Shown: in pieces, positions 28,299 through 42,336 of the stretch
Layout of the letters: every line of letters starts with the position of its first letter
How positions within the stretch are numbered: position 1 is the stretch's first letter
Assembly (NCBI GenBank): GCA_938082375.1
Contig: CALKCJ010000011.1
Span: 43,983 to 107,982, forward strand
Source of the DNA: an uncultured Thermomicrobiaceae bacterium
Lineage (GTDB): Bacteria; Chloroflexota; Chloroflexia; Thermomicrobiales; Thermomicrobiaceae
Direction of reading: 5' to 3'
DNA length: 64,000 nucleotides
Made by a program: the position numbers and the translations under genes
The notes under the pieces: generated by a model
Told to the model about the DNA's origin: nothing
The model's database searches: none
The model's input: only the letters and a program-made list of their open reading frames with translations

Positions 28299-30356
28299 CT
28301 ATGGCAACGCCACGCCGAGCTGCTCGGCCAGCGCTTCCGGCTCCGTTACCGGCCGCTGGCAGGCGAAGTTGCGGCACACGTAGGCGGTCGCGTGGCTGTC
28401 TACTGTCGACCGGTGGGCCAACAGCGGCACGATCTCGGCGGCCTGCTCGTCGTCGGGCCGGCGCAGGGCGACCACCTTGTACGGCTGGTACGGCTTGCGC
28501 ACCACGCGAAGCAGCGCCTGCGTGTCTGCCGCCGAGGGCTCCCCGACGAGCGCCACCTCGAACGGCCGGCCCAACGCGAAGTCGATCGCGATCAAGAACT
28601 GCCCCAAGCCGACCGGATGCTCGGAGGCCAGCTTCGCGTAGCGCTCGAGAATCGCTGTCGCCCGCTGCTGGTAGCGCGGCTCGCCCAGCAGCAGGGAGAG
28701 TCGCAGCAGCGCCTCGGCGGCGGCACCGTTCCCGCTTGGCGTGGCGGAGTCGAAGAGCCCCTTAGGCCGGGCGACCAGCGCCTCGCCGTGCACGCTAGTG
28801 TCGAAGAAGTCACCCTGCTCCGGGTCGCTGAACTCGGCGAGCATCGTCTCGGCCAGCTCGCGGGCCCAGGCGATCCAGCGGGCCTCGAAGGTCGCCTCGT
28901 AGAGTGATACTAGCCCGTTAATCAGGTAGGCGTAATCCTCGAGCAGGCCCTCGACCTTCGCCCGGCCATCCTTGTAGACGTGGTACAGGTGGCCATCGTG
29001 CGCCACTGTCGCGCGCAGCAACTCGGCGTTTCGGGTGGCGGCTATGGCATAGTCGTCGCGGCCGAGCGCGGTGGCCGCCTCGGCCAGGGCGCGGAGCATC
29101 AAGCCGTTCCAGGAGGTGATCACCTTCTCGTCGCGCCCCGGCCAGACCCGGCGAGCGCGCGCCTCGTATAGCTTCCGGCGGGCGTCGGCGATGATTCGCT
29201 CGAGCTCGTCGGGATCGAGCCCGAGTTCCGCCGCCACCTCGCGCGGGTCGCGCGGCACGTGTAGGATGCTCTTCCCTTCGAAGTTGCCGCCCGGCCGCAC
29301 CCCGAAGGAGCGCATCACGACCCGGGCCTGCTCCGGCCCGAGCACGTCCTCGATCTCCTCCGGCGTCCACAGGTAGAACTTGCCCTCCTCGCCCTCGGTG
29401 TCGGCGTCCTGCGTGGCGTAGAAGCCGCCCTCCGGACTGGTCATCTCCCGCAGGACATAATCGATGGTCTCCTCGGCGATCCGGCGGAAGAACCGGCTTC
29501 CGGACGCCTGGTAGGCCAATACGTAGACGCGGCCCAGGAGCGCGTTGTCATAGAGCATCTTCTCGAAGTGCGGCACCAGCCACACGGCGTCGACCGCGTA
29601 GCGGTGGAACCCGCCGCCGACTTGGTCATAGATGCCGCCGCGGGCCATCCGGTCGAGCGTGATGGTGACCATCTCGAGCGCCCGCGGCGCTCCGGTGCGC
29701 TTGAAGGTGCGCAGCAGGAACTCGAGCGGCATGGGTGAGGGAAACTTGGGTGCCCCGCCGAAGCCGCCGTGCTCGCGGTCGAACTGCGGCACCAGGTTGC
29801 GGGCGGCCTCGTCGAGCAGCGACGGCTGTAAGCTCGTCGACTCCAGTGGCAGGTGGAACTGCTGCTCGAGATGCTTGACCAGCTCGCCCGAAGCCCGCTC
29901 GACCTCGTCGCGCCGCTGGTAGTACGCCTCGGCGACGGCGAGCAAGACGCGCGGGAAGCCCGGCATCTGGCCGCGGTCCTCAGGTGGGAAGTAGGTACCG
30001 CCGTAGAACGGCTTGCCGTCAGGGGTGAGAAAGACCGTGAGCGGCCAGCCGCCGTGGCCGGTGAGCACCTGAACCGCGCTCAGATACAGCTCGTCCAGGT
30101 CTGGCCGCTCTTCCCGATCGACCTTGACGCTGACGAAGAGCTCGTTCATCAGCTGGGCGATCTCGGGGTTCTCGAACGACTCGTGCTCCATGACGTGGCA
30201 CCAGTGGCAAGCCGAATAGCCGATGCTCAACAGGATCGGCTTGTCCTGCTCCCGCGCCACGCGGAAGGCCTCGTCGCCCCAGGGGTACCAATCGACTGGA
30301 TTGTCGGCGTGCTGGAGTAGATACGGGCTGGTCTCGTGCTGCAGACGGTTCGGCAT
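28299..30356 (-). CDS. DUF255 / YyaL-type thioredoxin-domain protein
   Basis: A protein of 685 residues, the usual length. The N-terminal thioredoxin-like domain starts with [20 protein letters not shown] and contains C50-H-W-C53 ([13 protein letters not shown]). A long alpha/alpha-toroid similar to N-acylglucosamine 2-epimerase folds follows ([34 protein letters not shown]). The function is unknown; the family is widely conserved (human homologue SPATA20). It has a ribosome site GAGGAAG before ATG 30356. It stands divergent from the S9 peptidase gene. Confidence 0.92.
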   Translation of the reverse strand: MPNRLQHETSPYLLQHADNPVDWYPWGDEAFRVAREQDKPILLSIGYSACHWCHVMEHESFENPEIAQLMNELFVSVKVDREERPDLDELYLSAVQVLTGHGGWPLTVFLTPDGKPFYGGTYFPPEDRGQMPGFPRVLLAVAEAYYQRRDEVERASGELVKHLEQQFHLPLESTSLQPSLLDEAARNLVPQFDREHGGFGGAPKFPSPMPLEFLLRTFKRTGAPRALEMVTITLDRMARGGIYDQVGGGFHRYAVDAVWLVPHFEKMLYDNALLGRVYVLAYQASGSRFFRRIAEETIDYVLREMTSPEGGFYATQDADTEGEEGKFYLWTPEEIEDVLGPEQARVVMRSFGVRPGGNFEGKSILHVPRDPREVAAELGLDPDELERIIADARRKLYEARARRVWPGRDEKVITSWNGLMLRALAEAATALGRDDYAIAATRNAELLRATVAHDGHLYHVYKDGRAKVEGLLEDYAYLINGLVSLYEATFEARWIAWARELAETMLAEFSDPEQGDFFDTSVHGEALVARPKGLFDSATPSGNGAAAEALLRLSLLLGEPRYQQRATAILERYAKLASEHPVGLGQFLIAIDFALGRPFEVALVGEPSAADTQALLRVVRKPYQPYKVVALRRPDDEQAAEIVPLLAHRSTVDSHATAYVCRNFACQRPVTEPEALAEQLGVALP

Positions 30357-30626
30357 CGCGCACTTCCTCTTCTCTGCTACCGGATTTCGCCGGGCTCAAC
30401 TGGCAAGGCCAGGGGTTTCGGTCGTACGCTGTCCCGCGGCACTTGCGTCCGCTCTTGCCAGTGTCGACCATGATGGGGTTGTCCGGGCCAAGCATAACAG
30501 AAGAGCTTCGGCGGGATCGGACACCGATAGCAGGGTCGGCGCGGTCATGACAGAATCATTGCAGCGGGAGCACGCCAGCGGGTCATAGCCTCCCAATATC
30601 GATACCCTTCGGAGAGGAGTGCTCAG

Positions 30627-32597
30627 ATGTCTTCCCCCATCACGGCATCCTATGGTACCTGGCGCTCGCCGATCACCGCGAGCTGGGCTGCGCAGGCGAG
30701 CGTGCGACTGAGCGAGCTGCGCCGAGACGCTGGGGCCACGTGGTGGATCGAGAGCCGGCCCGCCGAGCAGGGACGGGCCGTTATCGTCCGCGCCAGGGAC
30801 GGGGAAGCGCCGCGCGATGTCACCCCGCCAGGGTTCGATGCCCGTACGCGTGTCCACGAGTACGGCGGGGGAGCGTATATCCTCCACCAGGGAACCATCT
30901 TCTTCAGCCACTTCCCCGATCAGCGCCTCTACCGGCAGGATCCTGGCCGGGAACCGCGTCCGATCACGCCGGAGCCGCCGCTGCCGGCGGGCCTGCGCTA
31001 TGCCGACGGCCGCGTCACCCCTGACGGGCGCTTGATCGTGGCCGTGCGCGAGCGGCACGAGGTCGACGGCTCAGTCATCAACGAGCTGGTGACGATTCCG
31101 ACCGACGGCGGCGTGGCCCCAAGAGTGATCGCGAGCGGTCGCGACTTCTATGCCGCTCCGCGCATCAGCCCCGACGGCCGGCGACTGTGCTGGCTCTGCT
31201 GGGATCACCCGCAGATGCCCTGGGACGGCACAGAACTCTGGCTTGCTGAGCTGAACGATGACGGCTCGATCGAACGGGCTCGCCAGATCGCGGGCGGGCT
31301 GAGCGAGGCGGTTACACAGCCGCAGTGGGGGCCGGATGGCCAGCTCTACTGCCTCTCGGATCGCAGCGGCTGGTGGAACCCCTATCGCTGGCAGGAGAGC
31401 GCAGACCTGCAGGCTGTCGCCTCGCTTGAGGCGGAGATCGGCGAGCCGCACTGGGTCTTCGGCCAGTCGCGCTACGCGGTGCTGCCGGACGGCCGCCTCG
31501 TCTGCGCTGCCTCCGAGCACGGGATCGACCGGCTGGTCGTCGTCGGCCGCGATGGCCGGATCAGCCGCCTCGCGGTACCGTGGCAGGCGATCGGGATGGT
31601 GGTCAGCGATCCGGCACGAACGGATCGGGTCTGGCTGATCGCTGGCGCCCCGGGCATGCCCACTGCGGTGATCGAGCTCGAGCTCGACTCCGGGCGGTGG
31701 AGAGTGCTCCGCCAGAGTGTGACCGACGTCTTGCCTCCCGAGTGGATCTCCTCACCGCAGCCGCTCACCTTCCCCACCGATAGCGGCCGGGAGGCCTACG
31801 CCTTCTACTACCCGCCGAGGAATCCCGAGTTTCAAGCGCCGCCCGACGAGCGCCCGCCGCTGCTGGTCTTCTGCCACGGCGGGCCGACCGGCCACGTACG
31901 ACCCGACTACAACCTTGGCATCCAGTTCTGGACGAGCCGCGGGTTCGCTGTCGTGGACGTGAACTACGGGGGGAGTACCGGCTACGGCCGCGCCTACCGC
32001 GAGCGGCTGAGGCGGCAGTGGGGTATCGTGGACGTCCGTGACTGCCTGAATGCCGCCCGCTACCTGGCTTCGAGCGGGATGGTTCACCCCTGGCGCATGG
32101 CGATCCGGGGCGGCTCAGCCGGCGGCTACACGGTGCTCTGCGCGCTGACCTTCCACCGTGTCTTCGCCGCTGGGACGAGCTACTTCGGGCTGTCGGATCT
32201 CGAAGCGTTCGTGCGCTCGACGCACAAGTTCGAGTCACGCTACCTCGATCGACTGGTCGGCCCCTACCCCGAGGCGCAGGAGGTCTACCGCGAGCGGTCA
32301 CCAGCCCACTTCGCGCAGCGGATCGAGGTGCCGGTGTTCCTGCTGCAAGGTTCCGAGGATCGGGTCGTGCCGCCGGAGCAGGCCGAGCTGATGGTGCAGG
32401 CACTCCGAGCGCGGAAACGGCCGTACGCTTACCTGCTCTTCCCTGGCGAAGGCCACGGCTTCCGCCGCAGCGAGACGCTCCAGCGCTGCTTCGAGGCGGA
32501 GCTCTCGTTCTATGCTCAGGTTTTCGGCTTTACGCCCGCCGACCAGCTTGAGCCGATCCGGATCGAGAACTTCCGCGCTGAGCGACTCGGATCCTGA
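30627..32597 (+). CDS. S9 family prolyl oligopeptidase-like peptidase
   Basis: A protein of 656 residues. An N-terminal beta-propeller made of WD/TolB-like repeats (RISPDGRRLCWLCWDHPQMP, QWGPDGQLYCLSDRSGWWN) precedes an alpha/beta hydrolase domain from about residue 395. The catalytic triad is Ser 497 in GGSAGGY, Asp 578 in GSEDRVVPP and His 610 in GEGHGF. It resembles acylaminoacyl/dipeptidyl peptidases of the S9C group. No signal peptide, so probably cytoplasmic. GAGAGGAG precedes ATG 30627. The downstream membrane gene begins 34 bases after its stop. Confidence 0.93.
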   Translation: MSSPITASYGTWRSPITASWAAQASVRLSELRRDAGATWWIESRPAEQGRAVIVRARDGEAPRDVTPPGFDARTRVHEYGGGAYILHQGTIFFSHFPDQRLYRQDPGREPRPITPEPPLPAGLRYADGRVTPDGRLIVAVRERHEVDGSVINELVTIPTDGGVAPRVIASGRDFYAAPRISPDGRRLCWLCWDHPQMPWDGTELWLAELNDDGSIERARQIAGGLSEAVTQPQWGPDGQLYCLSDRSGWWNPYRWQESADLQAVASLEAEIGEPHWVFGQSRYAVLPDGRLVCAASEHGIDRLVVVGRDGRISRLAVPWQAIGMVVSDPARTDRVWLIAGAPGMPTAVIELELDSGRWRVLRQSVTDVLPPEWISSPQPLTFPTDSGREAYAFYYPPRNPEFQAPPDERPPLLVFCHGGPTGHVRPDYNLGIQFWTSRGFAVVDVNYGGSTGYGRAYRERLRRQWGIVDVRDCLNAARYLASSGMVHPWRMAIRGGSAGGYTVLCALTFHRVFAAGTSYFGLSDLEAFVRSTHKFESRYLDRLVGPYPEAQEVYRERSPAHFAQRIEVPVFLLQGSEDRVVPPEQAELMVQALRARKRPYAYLLFPGEGHGFRRSETLQRCFEAELSFYAQVFGFTPADQLEPIRIENFRAERLGS

Positions 32598-32631
32598 CCG
32601 GGCGCTGAAGCGTCGACGAGGCGCCCCCGAG

Positions 32632-35097
32632 ATGAGCGCCCTATCGCGGACGACTGCGGCGCTGGCAAGGGCTGAACTGGGCCGGGAGACGCTTGGCGTC
32701 GGGCTGCTTGCGGCCGCTACGATGCTCCTGGAGACAACCCTGACCCGGCTGCTGGCAGTCGGCCAGTCGTACCACTTCGCTTTCCTGGCGATCAGCCTGG
32801 CGCTGCTGGGCTTCGGTGCCAGCGGGAGTGTGCTCGCCCTCTGGCCGAGCATCGCGCGCCAGGTGGCAAGCCGGCTGCTGCCGCTAGCCGGAGCGGGCTT
32901 CGCGCTCAGCACGGCGCTTACCTGGCTCGCGGTCACCTGGCTCCCGTTCGATAGCTACCGGATCGCCTGGGAGCGACGGCAGCTCCTCTACCTTGCCGGC
33001 TACTGCCTGGCGCTGGCGCTCCCGTTCGGCTGGAGCGGGCTCGGTATCGGCGGCGCGCTGGCCAGCCGGTCGGAGCGGCACCTGGTCTACGCCGGTAACC
33101 TGGTCGGTTCCGCGCTGGGGACGCTGCTGGCGTTGCTCACCATGGAGGCTGCTGGCGTCCCGGGCGCGCTGCTCGCCAGCGCGGTCTTGGGCGCAGGGCC
33201 TGTCCTCTTCCGTCCCTCGCGGCTAGTTCGCTTGGCCGTGGCTGGAACGGCCGGCGGCGCGCTGGTGGGGTTCGTCATGCTCGCGTGGCTGAACTGGCAG
33301 GCAGCCGCGCCGCTGGGTCTGGAACTCTCACCCTACCGGGGACTTGCGCACCTGCGCCGCTATCCCGGTGCCGAGACCGTGTATGCTCGCTGGAGCGCGA
33401 CGGCTCGAGTCGATGTGGTGGCGAATGCCGGGGTACGACAGTTCCCCGGCCTCAGCTATGCCTACGGCGGCCTACCGCCCTCGCAACTCGGGCTCTCGCT
33501 CGATGCCGAGTCGCCCCAGCCGGTGACTCTGCTCCGCCCCGAGGAGTTCGACCTCGCGGCTTATCTGCCCGAGGCAGTGGCTTTCCAGCTCCGGCCGCGC
33601 GCTCGGGTACTCGTCCTCGAGCCGGCAGGCGGGCTCGGCGTGCTGCAGGCGCTGGCGGGTGGCGCCCGTGAGGTGCAAGTGACGCTTGGCAGCGCACTGG
33701 TACGAGAGGCGGTAACGCATGTTGCCGTGCCCTACGATGTCTACGCTGACCCACGGGTCACCGTGCTCGTCGAGCCGCCTCGCGCCACCCTGGCACGCGA
33801 CAGGCCCTCCTACGACATCGTCTTTCTGCCACTCGTAGACGCCTACCGCCCGGTGACGGCAGGGAGCTACAGCCTGGGCGAGACCTACCTGCTCACGCAA
33901 GAGGCCATCGGCCGCATGCTCGATCGGCTCGTCCCGGGCGGCATCCTGGTGGCGACCCGCTGGCTCCAGACCCCGCCGAGTGAAGACCTGCGCCTGCTGG
34001 CGACGGCCGCGGCGGCGCTGGAGGCGCGCGGCCAGCAGCCGGCCGAGCGCGTCGTGGCCTACCGCTCGTTGCAGACTCTCACGGTTTTGGTGAGCCCGGC
34101 CGGCTGGTCTGACGGCGAGCTCGAACGGCTGCGGGCGTTCCTCGAGGCGCGGCGCTACGACCTGGTTTGGGCCCCGGGCGTGCGGCTGGACGAGGTCAAC
34201 CGCTTCAACCGGATGCCGTCGCTCGAGCATTACCGCGCGGCCAGCGAGCTGCTGGCCGGCGCGCCGGAGCGCTTCCTCGCGTCGTACCCGTTCGCGGTGG
34301 GGCCGGTGACTGACGACCGCCCGTTTTTCTTCCACTTCTTCCGCTGGCGGCAGACGCCAGACGTGCTCGCGACCGCCGGCCATACCTGGCAGCCGTTCGG
34401 CGGTAGTGGTTACCTCGTCCTCCTGGTGCTGCTGGGCGTGGTCGTGACGCTGAGCGTCGCCCTGATCCTGGGCCCGCTGCTGGTGCGCCGGCCAGCGCTG
34501 GCAGGCTCGACCGAGCTGCGGGCGCCCGCGCTCGTCTACTTCGGCGCCATCGGCCTGGGCTTCTTGCTGGTCGAGATCCCGTTGATCCAGGTGGCGATGC
34601 TCTCGCTCGGGCAGCCGAGCTTGGCGTTCGCCGTGGTGGCTGGGCTGGTTCTGAGCGGGGCCGGGCTTGGAAGCAGTGTGGCACGCCGGATCCCAGAGAG
34701 CGCTCCGGTTACCGGGCTCGTCGGGATACTCGCGGCCGGCATAGCGATCACCCTGCCGATCCTGGTGAGCGGCACGCTGGGCTGGTCCCTGTTCGGCCGG
34801 GTGCTCGTCCTCGCGCTCGCTCTACTGCCGCTCGCCGTGGTGATGGGGTTACCCTTCCCGCTGGGGTTGGGCTGGCTCGCCCGGCGGTCACCCGGGCTGG
34901 TCCCGTGGGTGTGGGCGGTCAACGGCTGCGCGTCAGTCATCGGCGGTGTGGTGGCCGCGATGGTGGCATTGAGCTTCGGGCTGCGCTCGACGGTGCTGCT
35001 GGGTGCAGCCTGTTATCTCGTGGCCTTGCTCGCGGCAGTGAGAACGTCGCGCTCGCCGAGCGCACGCCTGGTTACAGCGCCAGGGCGAGAGGGCTAG
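32632..35097 (+). CDS. Polytopic membrane protein with spermidine-synthase-like domain
   Basis: A protein of 821 residues. The first ~240 residues are hydrophobic helices (start ETLGVGLLAAATMLLETTLT, with FLAISLALLGFGASG). A soluble middle part (about 270-580) resembles a Rossmann-type spermidine synthase/methyltransferase domain (RARVLVLEPAGGLGVLQALA, then YDIVFLP). TDDRPFFFHFF and more helices follow (LGFLLVEIPLIQ). Such fusions are common in environmental genomes and have no known function. The binding loop GGLGVLQAL is divergent from the usual GGGDG, so enzymatic activity is uncertain. ATG 32632 is chosen over the open frame from 32512, which lies inside the S9 gene. Confidence 0.72.
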   Translation: MSALSRTTAALARAELGRETLGVGLLAAATMLLETTLTRLLAVGQSYHFAFLAISLALLGFGASGSVLALWPSIARQVASRLLPLAGAGFALSTALTWLAVTWLPFDSYRIAWERRQLLYLAGYCLALALPFGWSGLGIGGALASRSERHLVYAGNLVGSALGTLLALLTMEAAGVPGALLASAVLGAGPVLFRPSRLVRLAVAGTAGGALVGFVMLAWLNWQAAAPLGLELSPYRGLAHLRRYPGAETVYARWSATARVDVVANAGVRQFPGLSYAYGGLPPSQLGLSLDAESPQPVTLLRPEEFDLAAYLPEAVAFQLRPRARVLVLEPAGGLGVLQALAGGAREVQVTLGSALVREAVTHVAVPYDVYADPRVTVLVEPPRATLARDRPSYDIVFLPLVDAYRPVTAGSYSLGETYLLTQEAIGRMLDRLVPGGILVATRWLQTPPSEDLRLLATAAAALEARGQQPAERVVAYRSLQTLTVLVSPAGWSDGELERLRAFLEARRYDLVWAPGVRLDEVNRFNRMPSLEHYRAASELLAGAPERFLASYPFAVGPVTDDRPFFFHFFRWRQTPDVLATAGHTWQPFGGSGYLVLLVLLGVVVTLSVALILGPLLVRRPALAGSTELRAPALVYFGAIGLGFLLVEIPLIQVAMLSLGQPSLAFAVVAGLVLSGAGLGSSVARRIPESAPVTGLVGILAAGIAITLPILVSGTLGWSLFGRVLVLALALLPLAVVMGLPFPLGLGWLARRSPGLVPWVWAVNGCASVIGGVVAAMVALSFGLRSTVLLGAACYLVALLAAVRTSRSPSARLVTAPGREG

Positions 35098-35111
35098 GCG
35101 AAGCTGCTTGG

Positions 35112-35870
35112 CTACGGCTCCTCGCGGACGAGCGGCACGAAGAGCACCGGGCCGAGGTTAGTGGCTTGGAGCTGGCCGTCGGCCCCCTTCTCGAACAGCC
35201 AGAGGGTCTGGTAGCTGCCCTGAGGGCCGATCGGGATGACGAGGCGGCCGCCGGGCGCGAGCTGCTGAATCAGCGGTTGTGGAAGGTGATCGGGAGCGGC
35301 GGTCACAATGATGGCGTCGTACGGCGCGTGCTCGGGCCAACCGAAGTAGCCGTCTCCCTGCCTGACGCGCACGTGCTCGTAGCCCAGCTCTTGCACGCGC
35401 CGGGTAGCCTGCTCGGCGAGCTGCGGGATGATCTCGACCGTGTAGACCTCGCAGCCGATCTCGGCGAGCACGGCCGCCTGGTAGCCGCTACCGGTGCCGA
35501 TCTCCAGCACCCGATCACCTGGCTTGACGCGCAGCGCCTCGGTCATCAGCGCCACGATGTAGGGCTGGGAGATGGTCTGGCCAAAGCCGATCGGCAACGG
35601 GCGGTCTTCGTAGGCCCGGCCGACCAGGTCTGGGGGAACAAAGCGGTGGCGGGGTACCGTACGCATGGCCTTGAGCGTGTGTGGGTCGGTGATGCCGCGC
35701 GCCTCGATCTGGTAGCGAACCATCTGCTCCCGGGACTCGGTGTAGACAGCCTCGCCGGACGTGCCGGTCGGTGACGCTGTCCCCGTGCCAGGCCCCGAGC
35801 GTGGCGGGAGCGCCCGGCAGGCTGCGAGCGCCAGCACGAGCGGCAGGAGAAGGAGAAGTACGCGGCGCAT
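35112..35870 (-). CDS. pcm: Protein-L-isoaspartate O-methyltransferase, lipoprotein form
   Basis: A protein of 252 residues. It starts with a lipoprotein signal peptide (MRRVLLLLLPLVLALAAC, lipobox LAAC) and a Gly/Ser/Thr/Pro linker. The methyltransferase follows from about residue 50: PRHRFVPPDLVGRAYEDRPL, the AdoMet loop VLEIGTGSGYQAAVLAEIG, and a DAIIVTAAPDHLP segment. PIMT repairs isoaspartyl damage in aged proteins and is normally cytoplasmic, so an exported, lipid-anchored copy is unusual: the methyl donor would have to be reached outside. The start at 35870 is the ATG of the signal peptide. It is followed upstream by ligA on the same strand (28 bases). Confidence 0.88.
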   Translation of the reverse strand: MRRVLLLLLPLVLALAACRALPPRSGPGTGTASPTGTSGEAVYTESREQMVRYQIEARGITDPHTLKAMRTVPRHRFVPPDLVGRAYEDRPLPIGFGQTISQPYIVALMTEALRVKPGDRVLEIGTGSGYQAAVLAEIGCEVYTVEIIPQLAEQATRRVQELGYEHVRVRQGDGYFGWPEHAPYDAIIVTAAPDHLPQPLIQQLAPGGRLVIPIGPQGSYQTLWLFEKGADGQLQATNLGPVLFVPLVREEP

Positions 35871-35898
35871 CGCACGACCTCGATCCGGCGCAGCCCTC

Positions 35899-40105
<4,207 letters not shown>

Positions 40106-40108
40106 CCC

Positions 40109-41527
40109 GTGTGTGGCCGCTGCGCTGGTATCCGCTTCGGTACCGACGGTTGGCGCGGCATCATCGCCGACGACTGTACCGTGGAAGCGGTTCGCTGTGT
40201 CGGTCGCGCCTATGCTGCGTTCCTGCGTGAGCAGCGAGCGGAACCGCGCCCGCGCGTGGTGCTGGGCTTTGACCGGCGCTTCGCTTCGGATCTGTTTGCA
40301 GAAGCCTTGGCGGACGAGCTCGTCTGCGCCGGAGTAGACGTGTTCGCCTGCCGGGGGCCGGTGCCGACGCCGGCCGTAAGCCTCATGATCACGCAGTTGA
40401 GCGCCGATGGCGGCCTCGTGGTGACCGCCTCACACAATGCGGCGCGCTATAACGGCATTAAAGTCAAGACGGCGGCCGGTGCTTCGGCGCCGCCGGAACT
40501 GTACCGAGCGCTCGAGGAGCGAATGGCGCGGAGCGAGCCCGGGCAGACGATGCCCGTTCGGGGGGAGATCACGGAAGTGCGACCCCTGGAAGCGTACCTC
40601 GAGCGGCTGCAGCGGGCGGTGCCGGTCGAGGCGGTGCGCAAGGCGGGCTTTACCGTCATCGCCGACCCGCTCTACGGGTCGGCGGCCGGCCTGCTGCCCC
40701 AGCTCCTGAACGGTGACCTGACAACATGCGTCGAGATCAACAGCGCGCATAACCCGCTCTTCCCAGGGATCAGCCAGCCAGAGCCGGTGGAGCGGAACCT
40801 CGGGAAACTGCAGCGCGCCGTCGTCGACGGGCGGGCGACCCTCGGCCTCGCCTTCGACGGCGACGGTGATCGGGTGGGAGTCGTCGACGAGCGAGGGAGG
40901 TATGTCAGTACGCAACACGTGTTCGCGCTGCTGGCCTACTACTTGCTGGAGCTGCGCGGCATGCGCGGACCGATCGTCCGTTCGGTCAACGGGACGGCCA
41001 TGCTAGATCGGCTCGCACTGCGGTACGGCGTCGCGGTCATCGAGACGCCTAACGGCTTCCCCTACCTGGCCCGGGCGATGCAGGAACACAGCGCCATCCT
41101 GGCTGGCGAGGAGAGCGGCAGCTTTGCTGTCGGCCTCCATCTGCCGGAGCGCGACGGCGTGCTCAGCGGGCTGATGCTGCTCGACCTAATGAGACTGCGG
41201 AGACGCGCACTCTCACAGCTGCTCGAAGAGCTGCGGGGGATCGTCGGAGACTGGGCCTACCGGCGACTCGATCTGCCACTGAAACCCGAGTGGCGGGAGG
41301 AGGTACGCGCCCGGTTGCAGGGCGAGCCGGGCCCTGCCAGCGTCGCGGGGCTGGCGGTCGTCGACGAGTCCCGGATCGATGGAGTAAAGCTGTATCTGGA
41401 GAACGGCGCGTGGGTGCTGGTCCGGTTGTCCGGCACCGAGCCGCTGCTCCGGGTCTACGTCGAAACTCCCGAACCCGGCCAGCTCGATCGACTGCTGGTT
41501 GGGGCACGAGAGTGGCTTCGGCTCTAG
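40109..41527 (+). CDS. Phosphoglucomutase/phosphomannomutase family protein
   Basis: A protein of 472 residues with the four-domain alpha-D-phosphohexomutase pattern: IRFGTDGWRGIIADD, the phosphoserine loop VTASHNAARYNGIK (Ser ~108), the metal loop DGDGDRVG (250-255), the sugar-binding loop ETPNGFPYLARAM with GEESGSF, and RLSGTEPLLRVYVE at the end. It interconverts hexose 1- and 6-phosphates; whether glucose, mannose or glucosamine cannot be told. GTG 40109 follows the preceding stop by 3 bases, so it is co-translated with the nuclease gene. Confidence 0.9.
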   Translation: MCGRCAGIRFGTDGWRGIIADDCTVEAVRCVGRAYAAFLREQRAEPRPRVVLGFDRRFASDLFAEALADELVCAGVDVFACRGPVPTPAVSLMITQLSADGGLVVTASHNAARYNGIKVKTAAGASAPPELYRALEERMARSEPGQTMPVRGEITEVRPLEAYLERLQRAVPVEAVRKAGFTVIADPLYGSAAGLLPQLLNGDLTTCVEINSAHNPLFPGISQPEPVERNLGKLQRAVVDGRATLGLAFDGDGDRVGVVDERGRYVSTQHVFALLAYYLLELRGMRGPIVRSVNGTAMLDRLALRYGVAVIETPNGFPYLARAMQEHSAILAGEESGSFAVGLHLPERDGVLSGLMLLDLMRLRRRALSQLLEELRGIVGDWAYRRLDLPLKPEWREEVRARLQGEPGPASVAGLAVVDESRIDGVKLYLENGAWVLVRLSGTEPLLRVYVETPEPGQLDRLLVGAREWLRL

Positions 41528-41606
41528 CCTGGCGGCGTAGCAAGCTCGTATCCTGGGGCCGTCGATACGGCATGCGTGGCCGGGCGTGGTGGATGGAGTC
41601 GTGTTG

Positions 41607-42236
41607 ATGGGTAGCGAGCGAACGCCGGAGGAGATCCTCGAAGACGTAGCAGCGCGGGTGCGTGTCTGCACCCGGTGCGAGCTCTACCGGAGTCGGACGC
41701 ATGCGGTGCCGGGAGAGGGCAATGCCCGCGCCGAGGTCATGTTTGTCGGCGAGGGGCCCGGGTGGCACGAAGACCGGCAGGGTCGCCCCTTCGTTGGCCC
41801 GGCGGGGCAGTTCCTCAACGAGATGTTGGAGAAGATTGGACTCAAGCGCGAGGATGTCTTCATCACCAACGTCGTGAAGTGCCGCCCACCGGGCAACCGC
41901 GATCCGCTCCCCGACGAGATTGCTGCCTGCGCGCCGTATCTGGACGAGCAGATCGCGGCGATCCAGCCGCGGGTGATCGTGACGCTCGGCCGTTACTCGA
42001 TGGCCCGCTGGTTCCCGTCGGAGAAGATCTCGCGTATCCACGGTCAGCCTCGCCGGTTCGGCGAGTATGTCGTCGTGCCGATGTATCACCCGGCAGCCGC
42101 GCTGCACCAGCCTGCCCTCAAGTCGCTGGTCGAGCAGGACATGGCCAAGCTGCCGGCGATCCTGGAAGAGGCGCGCCGCCGCCTCGCCCCCGAGGCGTCC
42201 GAGGAGTCGAAGCCGGAGCAGATGCGGTTGTTCTAG
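41607..42236 (+). CDS. Family 4 uracil-DNA glycosylase
   Basis: A protein of 209 residues. The iron-sulfur cluster cysteines of family 4 enzymes are visible (VRVCTRCELYRSRTHAVPG; ITNVVKCRPPGNRDP). The uracil pocket motif is GEGPGWHEDRQGRPFVGPAG, and the second active-site loop is PMYHPAAALHQP. It removes uracil from DNA and is typical of thermophiles, where cytosine deamination is frequent. The start is ATG 41607 with GGAG about 10 bases before it; an in-frame GTG lies 21 bases further up. Probably cytoplasmic. Confidence 0.93.
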   Translation: MGSERTPEEILEDVAARVRVCTRCELYRSRTHAVPGEGNARAEVMFVGEGPGWHEDRQGRPFVGPAGQFLNEMLEKIGLKREDVFITNVVKCRPPGNRDPLPDEIAACAPYLDEQIAAIQPRVIVTLGRYSMARWFPSEKISRIHGQPRRFGEYVVVPMYHPAAALHQPALKSLVEQDMAKLPAILEEARRRLAPEASEESKPEQMRLF

Positions 42237-42284
42237 CGCCAGGCCCATCGCCAGCTCGTCTCGGGCTGGCAACCGTCTCCACTG

Positions 42285-42293
42285 TGCTATACT
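42285..42293 (+). promoter_or_regulatory. Extended -10 promoter before ftsK
   Basis: TGCTATACT (TATACT at 42288-42293 with TGn in front). No strong -35 is seen at 17 bases, as is common with extended -10 promoters. The start would be near 42300, favouring the GTG start of ftsK at 42337. Confidence 0.5.
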
Positions 42294-42336
42294 GCGTACG
42301 GACACAATGAACGTACACACATTGGGGGAGCGCAGG

